From Sipunculus nudus (taxonomy: Eukaryota > Annelida > Sipuncula > Golfingiida > Sipunculidae), in contig JAPPUL010000079.1 in assembly GCA_026874595.1 (NCBI GenBank), forward strand, positions 1,917,001 to 1,981,000: a stretch of DNA of 64,000 bases, given 5' to 3'. The notes beneath the pieces were generated by a model. The model did not search any database, was not told the origin of the DNA, and worked only from the letters and a program-made list of their open reading frames with translations. The stretch's first letter is position 1, and every line of letters begins with the position of its first letter. A program made the position numbers and the translations under genes. Below, in pieces: positions 26,943-36,641 of the stretch.

Positions 26943-27128
26943 ATGTTACATGATGATGCGAAGCGAGAAAAGGTATTAGAAGGATTAAAAGAGAAGCGTA
27001 TAAAGAGTCCTAAAGATAACGACGCATTTTTTGATTCGCTTGACGCAGCGGAGAGATTACTTTTGACAAACATCCATTTTGGAATATATAAGGTCAGCAA
27101 GGAAGACAAAGAGCTACTATCAATGTAA
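26943..27128 (+). CDS. Hypothetical small protein, 61 residues
   Basis: A frame from ATG 26943 gives a highly charged, helical peptide with the segment DAFFDSLDAAERLLLTNIHFGIYKVSKEDKE-type text (about residues 27-57). The amphipathic pattern looks protein-like, but the nearest GAGG is too far upstream to be convincing. Flanking gaps (26776-26942 and 27129-27318) hold nothing else that I can identify. It might also be a fragment of a longer gene. Confidence 0.4.
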   Translation: MLHDDAKREKVLEGLKEKRIKSPKDNDAFFDSLDAAERLLLTNIHFGIYKVSKEDKELLSM

Positions 27129-27318
27129 GTGTGTTTAGAATGTTGTTGGGAAGGGAAGTAGATTTACAAAGCCTGTAGAGGAGGAGTAGTAAATGATGGT
27201 GTTGAAGGTAAGAATATAAGAGGATGGCACAAATTTTTTAAGAAGGAAAACTATATATAAATATTATAATTAAGATGTTAAAGAAGATGATAAAACAGAT
27301 ATAAAAGGGGGCTGCTAG

Positions 27319-28884
27319 ATGCTTAGGGGCTATGCGACAGAGGAAGGGACAAGAAGATATGGGGAACGGCACACTGGATTAAGGTATAAAGAGCTTGGGA
27401 AGACGGGTCTTAAGGTGAGTGAGCTTGGATTTGGTACATATAGAGTAGATATAAACGTAGATAGTCATATACTATCGCTTAGGGAGGCGCTTAGGGGAGG
27501 GATAAATATAATAGATACGAGTAGTAATTATACAAATGGGGATTCAGAACGGCTAATATGCGATGTACTAAACAAGTTAATAGAGGAAGGAGATATATCT
27601 AGGGATGAGGTAGTTATAGTATCGAAGGGAGGATATATCCAAGGGGATAATTATGAAATTAGCCAGAATAGGAAGAAAGAGGGTCGAGGATATGCTGAGG
27701 TGGTAGAATATGGGGAAGGGCTTGAACACTGTATAAGTCCTGATTTTTTGAAAGATCAAATCACAATGAGTCTAATGCGACTTGGAGTTAGTACAATAGA
27801 CATATATTTATTACATAACCCAGAATACTATCTAGGACACGCCTCAAAAGTTGGTAAAGCTTTAGAAGGGGCCCGAGGTGTATATTATGAGCGGATAGAA
27901 AGGGCGTTTAAATATTTAGAAGGAGAGGTTAAAGAGGGTCGTATAAGGAGCTATGGGATAAGTTCAAATACGTTTGCTAAGGATGAGGGGAATATGTATG
28001 AGGCAACATCTTTAAAGAAGGTATACGAGCTTGCAAAGCGTGTTTGTGGTAAAGATAATAATTTCAAAGTAGTGCAATTTCCGATGAATATATTTGAATC
28101 TGATGCAGGACATTTAGGTGTGGTAAAGGGAAATGGGGTAACGGATGGGAGTGATAAGACTTTATTATCGTATATAAGCGAGAATGGGCTTGGATCGTTG
28201 ATAAACCGCCCATTAAACGCGTTGGTAGGAAATAGTATAGTGCGTCTTGCAGATGTAAGTATAGATGGGAAGGTGGTAAGAGAAGAGAAGACAGATAAAT
28301 ATATAGAAGACATGCTTGAGCTTGAAAAGAAGTTTAAAACGACTTATATAAGGACACTTGAGGATGTGGATGAAAAGACGAAGGAACAGCTTACAAAGTA
28401 TTTGTTAATAGGGGAAGTGCTAAAGAGCAACTGGAGAAATTTTATAAACTACACCCAGTGGTACGACGTATTTAATAATTATTTCACACCGAGAGTAAAT
28501 AGTGGAGTGCACTATTTATCGAATAAGGAGTTGTCAGTAGCTTTTTCATATTGGGTAGATAATTATGTAGATTCAATAAACCGAGTATTCTCAGCAATAG
28601 ATCTATATTATAAGATAGAAGCAGACAAAAACAATAGAAAGATAAAGGAAGTATTACGAGGCGAGCTTGAAGAGTTTGTAGGGAAGCGGCCGCCAAACAA
28701 ATTGAGTCAGATGTCAGTATATGCTTTAAGGCACTCAGCGGGTATAGGGAGTGTCTTAGTTGGGATGAGGAATGAGCTTTATGTGAAGGACATGCTTGAG
28801 GGGCTTAAGGGCTATGGAGTTGAACAAAAAGAGAGTAAAGAGTTTTGGAGAGTGGTTAATAAGAAGCTAAGCTTCGTTAAATAA
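27319..28884 (+). CDS. Aldo/keto reductase with long C-terminal extension
   Basis: NAD(P)H-dependent oxidoreductase fold. Motifs: ELGKTGLKVSELGFGTYRV, IIDTSSNYTNGDSERLI with the catalytic Tyr, VIVSKGGY with the Lys, and IDIYLLHNPEYYL with the His region. C-terminal LSQMSVYALRHSAGIGSVLVGMRN is the cofactor-binding end seen in this family. At 521 residues it is about 180 longer than usual: an extra helical segment (about residues 300-460) lies between the barrel and the final motif. Substrate unknown. GGGG at 27307-27310 precedes ATG 27319. It stands apart from any pathway cluster. Confidence 0.85.
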   Translation: MLRGYATEEGTRRYGERHTGLRYKELGKTGLKVSELGFGTYRVDINVDSHILSLREALRGGINIIDTSSNYTNGDSERLICDVLNKLIEEGDISRDEVVIVSKGGYIQGDNYEISQNRKKEGRGYAEVVEYGEGLEHCISPDFLKDQITMSLMRLGVSTIDIYLLHNPEYYLGHASKVGKALEGARGVYYERIERAFKYLEGEVKEGRIRSYGISSNTFAKDEGNMYEATSLKKVYELAKRVCGKDNNFKVVQFPMNIFESDAGHLGVVKGNGVTDGSDKTLLSYISENGLGSLINRPLNALVGNSIVRLADVSIDGKVVREEKTDKYIEDMLELEKKFKTTYIRTLEDVDEKTKEQLTKYLLIGEVLKSNWRNFINYTQWYDVFNNYFTPRVNSGVHYLSNKELSVAFSYWVDNYVDSINRVFSAIDLYYKIEADKNNRKIKEVLRGELEEFVGKRPPNKLSQMSVYALRHSAGIGSVLVGMRNELYVKDMLEGLKGYGVEQKESKEFWRVVNKKLSFVK

Positions 28885-28924
28885 GCTATTATGAAATAAG
28901 GTTTTGTTTTTAGAAGATAAAGTT

Positions 28925-29008
28925 TACCGGAGGTCGGACTCGAACCGACACAGGATAAATCCTACAAGATTTTGAGTCTTGCGTGTCTACCAATTTCACC
29001 ACTCCGGC
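28925..29008 (-). tRNA. tRNA-Leu (anticodon CAA)
   Basis: The minus strand folds as a class II tRNA: acceptor GCCGGAG with CTCCGGU (one G-U pair), D-arm GTGAAATTGGTAGAC, anticodon stem AAGA/TCTT with loop CTCAAAA (anticodon CAA, codon UUG), a long variable arm (TAGGATTTATCCTG) and T-arm GTCGGTTCGAGTCCGAC. The CCA end is not encoded, so it must be added. It lies between the aldo/keto reductase and the prp-like gene. Confidence 0.95.
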
Positions 29009-29158
29009 TAGAGTTAAATTAAGTTATAAAAATGTAATAAAAAAAGTTGTATAAGCAATTAAATTATAGATAATAATGGTTAATAATGGTTTGAATGTGT
29101 AAGGAAGAGGGGCGCAATGAGGTTAGCAAATAAGTATTAGGAGAGCAAAAAAGGATAT

Positions 29159-29491
29159 TTGATAGAGATAAAGGTAAAAGAGTTAGGTGGTGAGGTTATA
29201 GGTTTTGAACTTAGCGGGCATGCAGGGGGTGGGGTTAGGGGAAGTAATATAGTATGTGCTGGGGTATCGGCATTGAGTCAGAGTTTGGTATTGGGTTTTG
29301 TAAAAGTATTGAATTTAAAAGAACTTGATATGGAAGTAAGTGAAGGATATTTGCGGTGTAATTTTGGGAAGTATAGGGGGGATTTTGTATGGGATAAAAT
29401 AGAGGTATTATCAAGTAGTTTTTTGCTATCGGTTAAAGAACTTGAAAGACAGTATAGAAATGAGATAAAGATATCCTATAAGAGGGATTGA
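29159..29491 (+). CDS. Ribosomal-processing cysteine protease Prp-like
   Basis: Small cysteine protease family; in Staphylococcus aureus and relatives, Prp trims the N-terminus of ribosomal protein L27. The signature is here: SGHAGGG with His21 and NIVCAGVSALSQ with Cys33, 110 residues. The residue commonly Asp before the IVC block is Asn30. Start is TTG at 29159 with AAGGA at 29151-29155, which is close. prp is normally between rplU and rpmA, but here stands alone after a tRNA gene. Confidence 0.85.
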   Translation: MIEIKVKELGGEVIGFELSGHAGGGVRGSNIVCAGVSALSQSLVLGFVKVLNLKELDMEVSEGYLRCNFGKYRGDFVWDKIEVLSSSFLLSVKELERQYRNEIKISYKRD

Positions 29492-29602
29492 TATAAAGAG
29501 GGGAGTAAATATAAAAGGGGCTAATAATTATTGACTAAGATGTTTAAAAAGATTAGCTTATGAAGTTGTAAAAATATATTAATGAATAAAATGGAGAAAG
29601 AA

Positions 29603-31072
29603 ATGCGAAAAAAGATGTTCATCATAAATATACTTGTAATAGTTTTGGTTGTAAAAAGTAGTATAGGAACTTCTCGCTTAATAAAGCATGGTCTTAACAA
29701 GGAGCTTGGAAACACAGTGTTAATAGGTAATACAAAGATCCAAAGGTTTAAGGGAGCGAATTTACTAACAAAAGAAGAGAAAGTAATATATATAAAGATG
29801 CTAAGGAAAGGTGGATTAAAGCGGGGTATAGATGACAAAAGCGAGGTAATACGTGTAAATAGCGGAGGAGATCTTATGCGAGTAATAAGTTATGAACATT
29901 TACTTGCAGTGATAAAGCAAATAAAAGCGTCTAAAATAGACTATGGTTTTGATAGTAATGATGTTTTTAATGAAATAAAAATACCTTTGATATTTGTAGA
30001 AAGGCCTTTGGAAGGTAGGAAGGGCAAAAAAGGTAAGAATGATGCGAATGATAAAAAGAGTAGGAATGATAAAAAGAGTAGAAGGTTTAGTGTTTTAGAG
30101 AGTAATGACATAAGATATAAATATTCTTATGAGATGGCAAAGAGATTGATTCTTGGACGAAAAGATGTAAAGGGACGAGTGGTTGAGAGTTTTCTTGGCG
30201 GATTACTAAATAAGGATCCTAGGGTACGACTTTTTTCAATACATGTATTAAGACGGATAATACCGCAAGCCTCAGAGCGGGTATGGGAGTTTGTAAATAA
30301 ACGAGTTGAGGAGCATGAGGGGTATGGAAGGATAAAAGGGACAGAGTTAAAGCTTGATACAAGTTATGAAACGGTGCGAGGAAGTAATTATAAATATAAT
30401 GAGCTTAACTTAAAAGAAGTGAATGCTAGTGATAGGATAGTGTATAATGAGCTTTTAAGTTTACGTAGATATATATCTAGAGCAATATTGGTGTCTAAGA
30501 TACGAGGAGGAGAGAGTGGAGTAATAGGGATAATGCGAGGGGATTTATATAAGCGTTTACTTGCAGGACAAATAGACGGAGAAGCTTATTATCGTATACC
30601 GATAAATTATTTTAGAAGTAAAAACGAAGTGAAAGGTCTTCTTGCAGGGTTCACAAACAAAGATGAAGAGGTAGGAGAAAGCTGTGCAAATGCTTTAGTA
30701 AGGATATTGAGGACACGAGGGATTGATATTGAGCAAAAGACGTATATAGTAGCAGGGCTGGTATTTAGTAAAGGGCATAAGTATATAATTTCTGATTTTA
30801 CAGAGGATGAAAGAAATAATCTTACGGGACAAGATATAGAACGACTTACTAAGATATATTTGTCTAAGGTTGAACTTATAAATAATTGTCCGCCAGATTA
30901 TGCAGATAGATATGATAGTAAAAGTAATCCGGCAGGCTGTTTAGAACCAAAAGCTTTTGAACGTGTTGTTGTTACAAGAGATGAGTTTTTTGGTTATGTA
31001 CCGAAATCTGATGAAGAAAAGACAGATTTTAAAAGGCTTAAAATGATAGAAAGAGACTACATATTAGAATAG
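29603..31072 (+). CDS. Exported HEAT-like repeat protein, unknown function
   Basis: I choose ATG 29603 because GGAG is at 29593-29596; the frame is open from 29582. The product begins MRKKMFIINILVIVLVV, a signal peptide. Two stretches resemble HEAT repeats: GGLLNKDPRVRLFSIHVLRR (about 205) and AGFTNKDEEVGESCANALVR (about 350). A low-complexity KKSRNDKKSR segment (about 150) is encoded by an 18-bp tandem duplication at 30047-30082. Probably a periplasmic scaffold; no catalytic motif seen. Confidence 0.65.
   Translation: MRKKMFIINILVIVLVVKSSIGTSRLIKHGLNKELGNTVLIGNTKIQRFKGANLLTKEEKVIYIKMLRKGGLKRGIDDKSEVIRVNSGGDLMRVISYEHLLAVIKQIKASKIDYGFDSNDVFNEIKIPLIFVERPLEGRKGKKGKNDANDKKSRNDKKSRRFSVLESNDIRYKYSYEMAKRLILGRKDVKGRVVESFLGGLLNKDPRVRLFSIHVLRRIIPQASERVWEFVNKRVEEHEGYGRIKGTELKLDTSYETVRGSNYKYNELNLKEVNASDRIVYNELLSLRRYISRAILVSKIRGGESGVIGIMRGDLYKRLLAGQIDGEAYYRIPINYFRSKNEVKGLLAGFTNKDEEVGESCANALVRILRTRGIDIEQKTYIVAGLVFSKGHKYIISDFTEDERNNLTGQDIERLTKIYLSKVELINNCPPDYADRYDSKSNPAGCLEPKAFERVVVTRDEFFGYVPKSDEEKTDFKRLKMIERDYILE
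30047..30082 (+). repeat. 18-bp tandem duplication inside the HEAT-like gene
   Basis: Units 30047-30064 and 30065-30082 differ at one base and add a six-residue basic repeat without breaking the reading frame. Confidence 0.85.
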
Positions 31073-31102
31073 TCTTTTAAATAGGCTTTCTTAATAAGAG
31101 CA

Positions 31103-33106
31103 TTAGGTAGTAATCTTTTTGACAATAAGTTCCTTGCGAATGACATCACGTAATTTAGCAGCTTTTTCAAATTCTAAATTCTTAGCATGTTCAATCATTA
31201 AAGAATGAAGTTCTTCAATAAAATTTAGTTGTTGTTTAGAATCTTTTAGATTGAATTTCTTTTTTATGGATTTAATATCTATATGAGTATGATTTTCTTG
31301 TAGTTCATACTTTCGTTTTAAGAGAGGCAAAACAGATTTAACGATAGACTTAGGAGAAATCTTATTTTGAATATTATGTAAATTCTGAGCATCACGCCGT
31401 CGTTTAGATTCATCAATAGCCCCTCTCATAGCGTCGGTAATTCTATCAGCATACATAATAACATGTCCGTTAACATTTCTGGCAGCCCGACCTGAAGTTT
31501 GTATAAGAGCTGTTTTAGAACGTAAGAAACCAATTTTATCAGCATCTAAAATAGCAACTAAAGAAACCTCAGGCAAATCAATACCTTCTCGTAGCAAGTT
31601 AATCCCAACAAGACAGTCAAATACACCCATTCTAAGGTCTTTTAGGATTTCAACTCGTTTTATGGTTTCAATTTCTGAGTGCAGATAACGAGCTTTAATA
31701 CCGGCATTGGTAAGATACTCGCTTAAATCCTCGCCCATACGTTTGGTGAGAGTCGTAACTAAAACGCGTTCGTTTTTATCGGCTCTAATACGTATTTCAG
31801 AAATGAGATTATCAATCTGTCCTTCTGTTTGCCTAACCTCTATATCAGGGTCAAGCAATCCAGTTGGGCGTATAAGCTGTTGTACGACGCTATCAGAGTG
31901 TTGAAGTTCGTAATCTCCTGGAGTTGCAGAAACATATAAGTTATTAGAAAAGGTAAGTGTTTCAAATTCCTCAAATGTAAGCGGTCTATTATCTAAAGCA
32001 GAAGGTAAGCGAAAACCAAATTCAACAAGAGTTGTTTTTCTAGCTCTATCGCCATTAAACATGCCCTTAATTTGGCTTAGAGTAACATGGGACTCATCAA
32101 CAATAAGGAAAAAGTCATCTTTTGGGAAGAAATCAAGCAAAGTAAAAGGACGCTCACCTTCTTTTCTATTTGAAATATGTCTAGAATAATTCTCAATCCC
32201 GCTGCAATAACCAAGCTCACTCATCATTTCAATGTCATACATAGTACGAGAATAAAGCCTATGTGCCTCAAAATCCTTGCCCTGCGCTTTTAATAATTCA
32301 ACATGTTCTTTAAGCTCTTCTTTAATGTCATCTATAGCTCGTTTCATATTGTCTTTAGTTGTAACAAAATGCTTGGCAGGATATATAATAACAGAATCTA
32401 TTTCTTCAATAAGGTTACCAGAAACAGCTTCAAGGACCTTGATTTTATCAATCTCATTACCAAAAAGCTCAACACGAATAGTATCTTTTGAATAAGCCGG
32501 ATGTATATCAAAAACATCGCCCCTAACGCGAAAAGTGGAACGAGAAAAGTCTTTATCATCACGAGAATATTGAATGCTAACAAGATGCCTAAGAATGTCT
32601 TTTCTAAAGATGGTATCGCCGACTTTTAATGGCAGTATTAATTCTTTGTATTCCTCAGGTGAGCCAAGCGAGTAGATAAAGGAAACGCTTGCAACGATGA
32701 TAACGTCCTTATTTTCGATTAAAGCGCTTGTTGCAGAAAGCCGCAGTCTATCAATCTCATCGTTTATGGAAGCATCCTTTTCGATATAGGTATCAGTTTT
32801 TTGAACATAAGCCTCAGGCTGATAGTAGTCGTAGTAGCTAACAAAATACTCAACGTGGTTATCGGGAAAGAATTCTTTTAATTCTCTGTAAAGCTGAGCA
32901 CAAAGCGTCTTGTTATGAGAGATAACGAGGGTGGGTTTTTGCAATTGTTCAATTACGCAAGCCATGGTAAAGGTTTTCCCAGAACCAGTAACACCAAGGA
33001 GGGTTTGTTTTGTATTTTTATGTTTTTTAATGTTGTCAACAATTTGTTTAATAGCTTTTGGTTGGTCTCCAGCTGGTTTAAAATTGGCTTTTAATTTAAA
33101 TTTCAT
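31103..33106 (-). CDS. uvrB: Excinuclease ABC subunit B
   Basis: DNA damage-verifying helicase-like subunit of nucleotide excision repair, loaded by UvrA and partner of UvrC. The Walker A motif is GVTGSGKT (residues 38-45). The beta-hairpin region shows YYDYYQPEAYVQKTDTYIEKD (about 92-112), the DESH box is VDESHVTLSQ, and the C-terminal UVR domain (EEHAKNLEFEKAAKLRD-like, about 640) is present. The length of 667 residues is normal. No ribosome binding site is evident. It ends 30 bp from the convergent HEAT-like gene. Confidence 0.97.
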   Translation of the reverse strand: MKFKLKANFKPAGDQPKAIKQIVDNIKKHKNTKQTLLGVTGSGKTFTMACVIEQLQKPTLVISHNKTLCAQLYRELKEFFPDNHVEYFVSYYDYYQPEAYVQKTDTYIEKDASINDEIDRLRLSATSALIENKDVIIVASVSFIYSLGSPEEYKELILPLKVGDTIFRKDILRHLVSIQYSRDDKDFSRSTFRVRGDVFDIHPAYSKDTIRVELFGNEIDKIKVLEAVSGNLIEEIDSVIIYPAKHFVTTKDNMKRAIDDIKEELKEHVELLKAQGKDFEAHRLYSRTMYDIEMMSELGYCSGIENYSRHISNRKEGERPFTLLDFFPKDDFFLIVDESHVTLSQIKGMFNGDRARKTTLVEFGFRLPSALDNRPLTFEEFETLTFSNNLYVSATPGDYELQHSDSVVQQLIRPTGLLDPDIEVRQTEGQIDNLISEIRIRADKNERVLVTTLTKRMGEDLSEYLTNAGIKARYLHSEIETIKRVEILKDLRMGVFDCLVGINLLREGIDLPEVSLVAILDADKIGFLRSKTALIQTSGRAARNVNGHVIMYADRITDAMRGAIDESKRRRDAQNLHNIQNKISPKSIVKSVLPLLKRKYELQENHTHIDIKSIKKKFNLKDSKQQLNFIEELHSLMIEHAKNLEFEKAAKLRDVIRKELIVKKITT

Positions 33107-33391
33107 AATAGACTTAACTTATAAATATTAATGTTATAGAGAGGGTTATTAAAATCTTAAGATATTATTCTAAAGTATTATCTTAATGTAATAAATAAAG
33201 TAATAAAGTAATATATAGTATATTTATAAGATATAGGAAAGTGAGTGTAAAATAATATTTAATCATATAATGCTTAAATATGGATGTGTGTGGATGGGGT
33301 TAGAGTTAGGGTTTAATAATCTGTGCAAGAAATAATAAAATAGCTAAAGATAAAATAGATAAAAATAGTATAGAAGAGGTAATATTATATT

Positions 33392-34756
33392 ATGAGAGGA
33401 TATGATTATAAATCGTGGTTTATGTGTACAGCTGAGGGGTGTGGAGAAAAGTATGGTCTTGACGAGGTGATATATACGTGTAAGAGATGCGGTGAGTTAT
33501 TACAGGTTGTACATGATGAGCAATCGCTTAAGAAGAGTCGCAGTGGAGAAGAGTGGAAGTTATTGTTTCATGATAGGTATAGAAGTAACGAATGGCCATA
33601 TGGTTCTGGGGTATGGGGAAAGAAGGAGATAGTATGTCCTATGGTAAACGATAATAATATAGTGTCGCTTTATGAAGGTAATACAAATTTATTCTGGGCA
33701 GATAGGCTTGGGAAGGAGCTTGGGCTTGAGAGGTTATGGATAAAGCAATGTGGGAATAGTCATACGGGGTCGTTTAAGGATCTTGGCATGACGGTATTGG
33801 TCTCGATGGTAAATCAAATGATAAGGGCTGGAAAAAATATAAAAGCGATAGCCTGCGCCTCAACAGGCGACACATCAGCATCGCTTGCATCCTACTGTGC
33901 AACAGCAGGAATCCCCGCAATAGTATTTTTACCAAAGGACAAGGTATCCACAGCACAACTAATCCAGCCGATAGCAAATGGGGCATTAGTTCTTGCAATA
34001 GAGAGTGATTTTGATGGATGTATGCAGGTGGTACAGGAGGTATGTGGGCAGGAGGATATATATCTAGCAAATTCAATGAACTCCCTTCGAATAGAGGGTC
34101 AAAAGACTATAAGTGTAGAAATAGTGCAACAGTTAAATTGGGAGGTACCGGATTGGATTATAATACCTGGCGGGAATTTAGGTAATGTATCGGCATTAGG
34201 CAAAGGTTTTTTGTTAATGGAGAAGCTTGGGATGATAAGTAAGCGTCCACGGATAGTGGTTGCACAATCGAAGAAGGCAAATCCATTATATCTAGCCTAT
34301 CAAAATGGCTTTAAAGAATTTGAACCGATAGTGGCAAATAAGACTTTAGCTAGTGCGATACAAATAGGAAACCCAGTGAGTGTTAAAAGAGCGATAAAGG
34401 TGCTTAAGAAATTTAACGGGGTAGTAGAACAGGCAAGCGAGAGTGAGCTTGTTGAAGCATCTGTTAAGGGAGATTATACAGGAATGTTTAACTGTCCGCA
34501 TACAGGAGTTGCGCTTGCAAGTCTTTTTAAGCTACTAGATCGAGGAGAGATAAGAAAGGACGAGAGTGTAGTAATAATATCAACAGCACACGGACTTAAA
34601 TTCTGTGATTATAAGGTAGCGTATCATAAACGGGAGTTATCGGGGATAAGGTCTTATTATGCAAACGAAGCAGTGAATGCCAAATTGGACATAAAGGAAG
34701 TAAAAGATAAAATAAACAGATATTTTGATGTAAAAATGGATAAAGTAAATGAATGA
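33392..34756 (+). CDS. thrC: Threonine synthase
   Basis: PLP enzyme making threonine from O-phosphohomoserine. The N-terminus carries a zinc-ribbon-like set Cys12, Cys17, Cys30, Cys33. PLP lysine is Lys129 in [11 protein letters not shown], with [17 protein letters not shown] following. The 454-residue length and that ribbon place it with archaeal and plant-like synthases rather than the E. coli type. Its end overlaps the next gene by 8 bp, so the two are coupled. The 285-bp region upstream (33107-33391) shows no riboswitch or T-box that I recognise. Confidence 0.93.
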   Translation: MRGYDYKSWFMCTAEGCGEKYGLDEVIYTCKRCGELLQVVHDEQSLKKSRSGEEWKLLFHDRYRSNEWPYGSGVWGKKEIVCPMVNDNNIVSLYEGNTNLFWADRLGKELGLERLWIKQCGNSHTGSFKDLGMTVLVSMVNQMIRAGKNIKAIACASTGDTSASLASYCATAGIPAIVFLPKDKVSTAQLIQPIANGALVLAIESDFDGCMQVVQEVCGQEDIYLANSMNSLRIEGQKTISVEIVQQLNWEVPDWIIIPGGNLGNVSALGKGFLLMEKLGMISKRPRIVVAQSKKANPLYLAYQNGFKEFEPIVANKTLASAIQIGNPVSVKRAIKVLKKFNGVVEQASESELVEASVKGDYTGMFNCPHTGVALASLFKLLDRGEIRKDESVVIISTAHGLKFCDYKVAYHKRELSGIRSYYANEAVNAKLDIKEVKDKINRYFDVKMDKVNE

Positions 34757-35945
34757 GCTAAATAAAAAAAACAATAAATATGATTTTTCAATGTTGTCAG
34801 TGCATGGAGGAGAGGAGAAGTTAAAGTACGCAGGTTCGATAACTAATCCTATAATCCAAGCGGCGACATATGTTTTTGAGGATACAAAGAGTCTTCACAG
34901 TCACATGCAGGGACGGGACGTAAGACATGAGTATGGAAGATATAGCAATCCGACAGTGGAGATAGCGGAAAAGAAGCTGTCAAGCTTAGATAATGGAGAT
35001 GAGGCTATACTATTTTCAAGTGGAATGAACGTAATCTCAACATTATTCTTGGCCTTAGTAGAGGAGGGAGATCATGTAATAATAACAAGCGATGCATATA
35101 GAAAGACTCGACAATTTGTCTATGAGGTATTAAGCAAATTCGGAGTATCCTATAGTATAGTAGAGCCAGAAATTAGTCTAATAGAAGATTCGATACAAGA
35201 AGAAACAAAGCTATTCTTTTCAGAGTCTCCAACAAATCCATATTTACATGTTCTGGATTTGGAAAAGGTGGCAGAGCTTTTTAGGAGCCGAAATATAATA
35301 ACGGTAATAGACAGTACCCTGGCAACGCCATATAATCAGCGTGCACTTGATTTTGGAATAGACATAGTGGTCCATGCAGTGACAAAATATTTAGCAGGTC
35401 ACAATGATATATTAGGTGGTGTGGCAGTTGGGAAAAACGGTTTGCTAATGGATAGTATACGTGCTTATAGAGGAATACTTGGCGGGGTAATGGATCCGCA
35501 CACAGCCTATTTACTTATAAGAGGCTTAAAGACATTTTCACTAAGGATAGAAAGACAAAATAGTAGTGCATTAGCACTTGCGGAGTTTTTATCTTCTCAT
35601 CCAAAGGTAAAACAAGTATATTATCCTGGGATATCAATGCATAAAGGCTATGAGCTTGCAAAGAGGCAAATGCGAGGGTATGGAGGTTTGGTAAGTTTTG
35701 AGATAGAAGGAGATTTAAAGCGTGCGAGTGATTTTATAGACAAGGTACGTATACCTGCCATAGGCCCAAGTCTTGGAGGGGTTGAGAGTTTGATAGAACA
35801 GGTATGTTTGATGTCGTATTATGACAGGACACCGGAGGAGCTTAGGGAACTTGGGATTAAGGAGACATTAATTAGGTATGCGGTTGGGATAGAGGGTGTT
35901 GAGTATATTATAGAAGATGTAAAGCAGTCTTTAGATAAGATCTAG
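34749..35945 (+). CDS. metB: Cystathionine gamma-synthase-type PLP enzyme
   Basis: Cys/Met metabolism PLP family; the likely reaction joins cysteine and activated homoserine to cystathionine for methionine synthesis. Motifs: [48 protein letters not shown] and the PLP lysine in [16 protein letters not shown]. The length of 398 residues is normal. Overlap with thrC suggests control of the threonine/methionine branch. Cystathionine gamma-lyase or O-acylhomoserine sulfhydrylase are alternatives that sequence reading alone cannot exclude. Confidence 0.85.
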   Translation: MNELNKKNNKYDFSMLSVHGGEEKLKYAGSITNPIIQAATYVFEDTKSLHSHMQGRDVRHEYGRYSNPTVEIAEKKLSSLDNGDEAILFSSGMNVISTLFLALVEEGDHVIITSDAYRKTRQFVYEVLSKFGVSYSIVEPEISLIEDSIQEETKLFFSESPTNPYLHVLDLEKVAELFRSRNIITVIDSTLATPYNQRALDFGIDIVVHAVTKYLAGHNDILGGVAVGKNGLLMDSIRAYRGILGGVMDPHTAYLLIRGLKTFSLRIERQNSSALALAEFLSSHPKVKQVYYPGISMHKGYELAKRQMRGYGGLVSFEIEGDLKRASDFIDKVRIPAIGPSLGGVESLIEQVCLMSYYDRTPEELRELGIKETLIRYAVGIEGVEYIIEDVKQSLDKI

Positions 35946-35954
35946 ATAATAAAA

Positions 35955-36596
35955 TCATAAATATATAAATTTATTCAAGTCGACGTTTTGTATAGCCTTA
36001 AGAATGAGGGATACAATTCCAAAGCTAAAGAATAAAAAGGTGAGAATGGCAATAGTGAATTGTAAGATAATAGGCATAAAAGTGAGTGCAACAGGCGAAA
36101 TAGCGAAGAAATCTTTGTAATAACGTAAGAGTTTTATTTTGTTAACGAAAACCCAAATAAAAGCTAAAAATAAAAAACAAGAATAAAGAGAAGGAAGGTT
36201 AAAGAAGGTAGAAATCAATGCAATAGCAGGTAAAAGGGTATAGGGGTAAGATGCGACTGAGATAAGGAATAAAGTATCTCTTGAGTCAAAGAATAAATCG
36301 GAGTTGCTATTTTGTTTTATGAAATAACTAATTATAGCACTGTCTAAAAACATGAAAGCAAAAAACAAAGCTACATAAAATAACATAACGGCAACATAGC
36401 TAAAAAGAGAAAAGCCGTCAGTGAATCCAAATGCAAGTGTAATGCTTACATAGTGAGCACAAGCAATAGCTAGTATTAATATGAAAGTAAATGAAAGATA
36501 AGAGGTCTTAGATTTATTGTTAATGGTGTTAAGGCAAAAGTGAGCGGGGCTTTTAAATATGAGAGAAAAGCTTTTGTGCATAGGAATGTCATTCAT
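35955..36596 (-). CDS. Yip1-like membrane protein
   Basis: 213 residues with about five hydrophobic segments after a polar N-terminus of about 35 residues. The layout and SPYTLLP-type turn (here ASYPYTLLPAIALI) match Yip1-domain membrane proteins, whose bacterial role is unclear. GGAGG lies just upstream of ATG 36596. The next gene on this strand comes from upstream (sppA) after a 45-bp gap. Confidence 0.6.
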   Translation of the reverse strand: MNDIPMHKSFSLIFKSPAHFCLNTINNKSKTSYLSFTFILILAIACAHYVSITLAFGFTDGFSLFSYVAVMLFYVALFFAFMFLDSAIISYFIKQNSNSDLFFDSRDTLFLISVASYPYTLLPAIALISTFFNLPSLYSCFLFLAFIWVFVNKIKLLRYYKDFFAISPVALTFMPIILQFTIAILTFLFFSFGIVSLILKAIQNVDLNKFIYL

Positions 36597-36641
36597 AAAA
36601 CCTCCGAAGTAAAATAAAGTAAAATCAAGGTAAAGTTATTA

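Noticed and set aside
33107-33391. Riboswitch or T-box leader for thrC-metB
   Set aside because: No conserved T-box string, no stable hairpin with T-run, and no SAM-riboswitch core found by eye.
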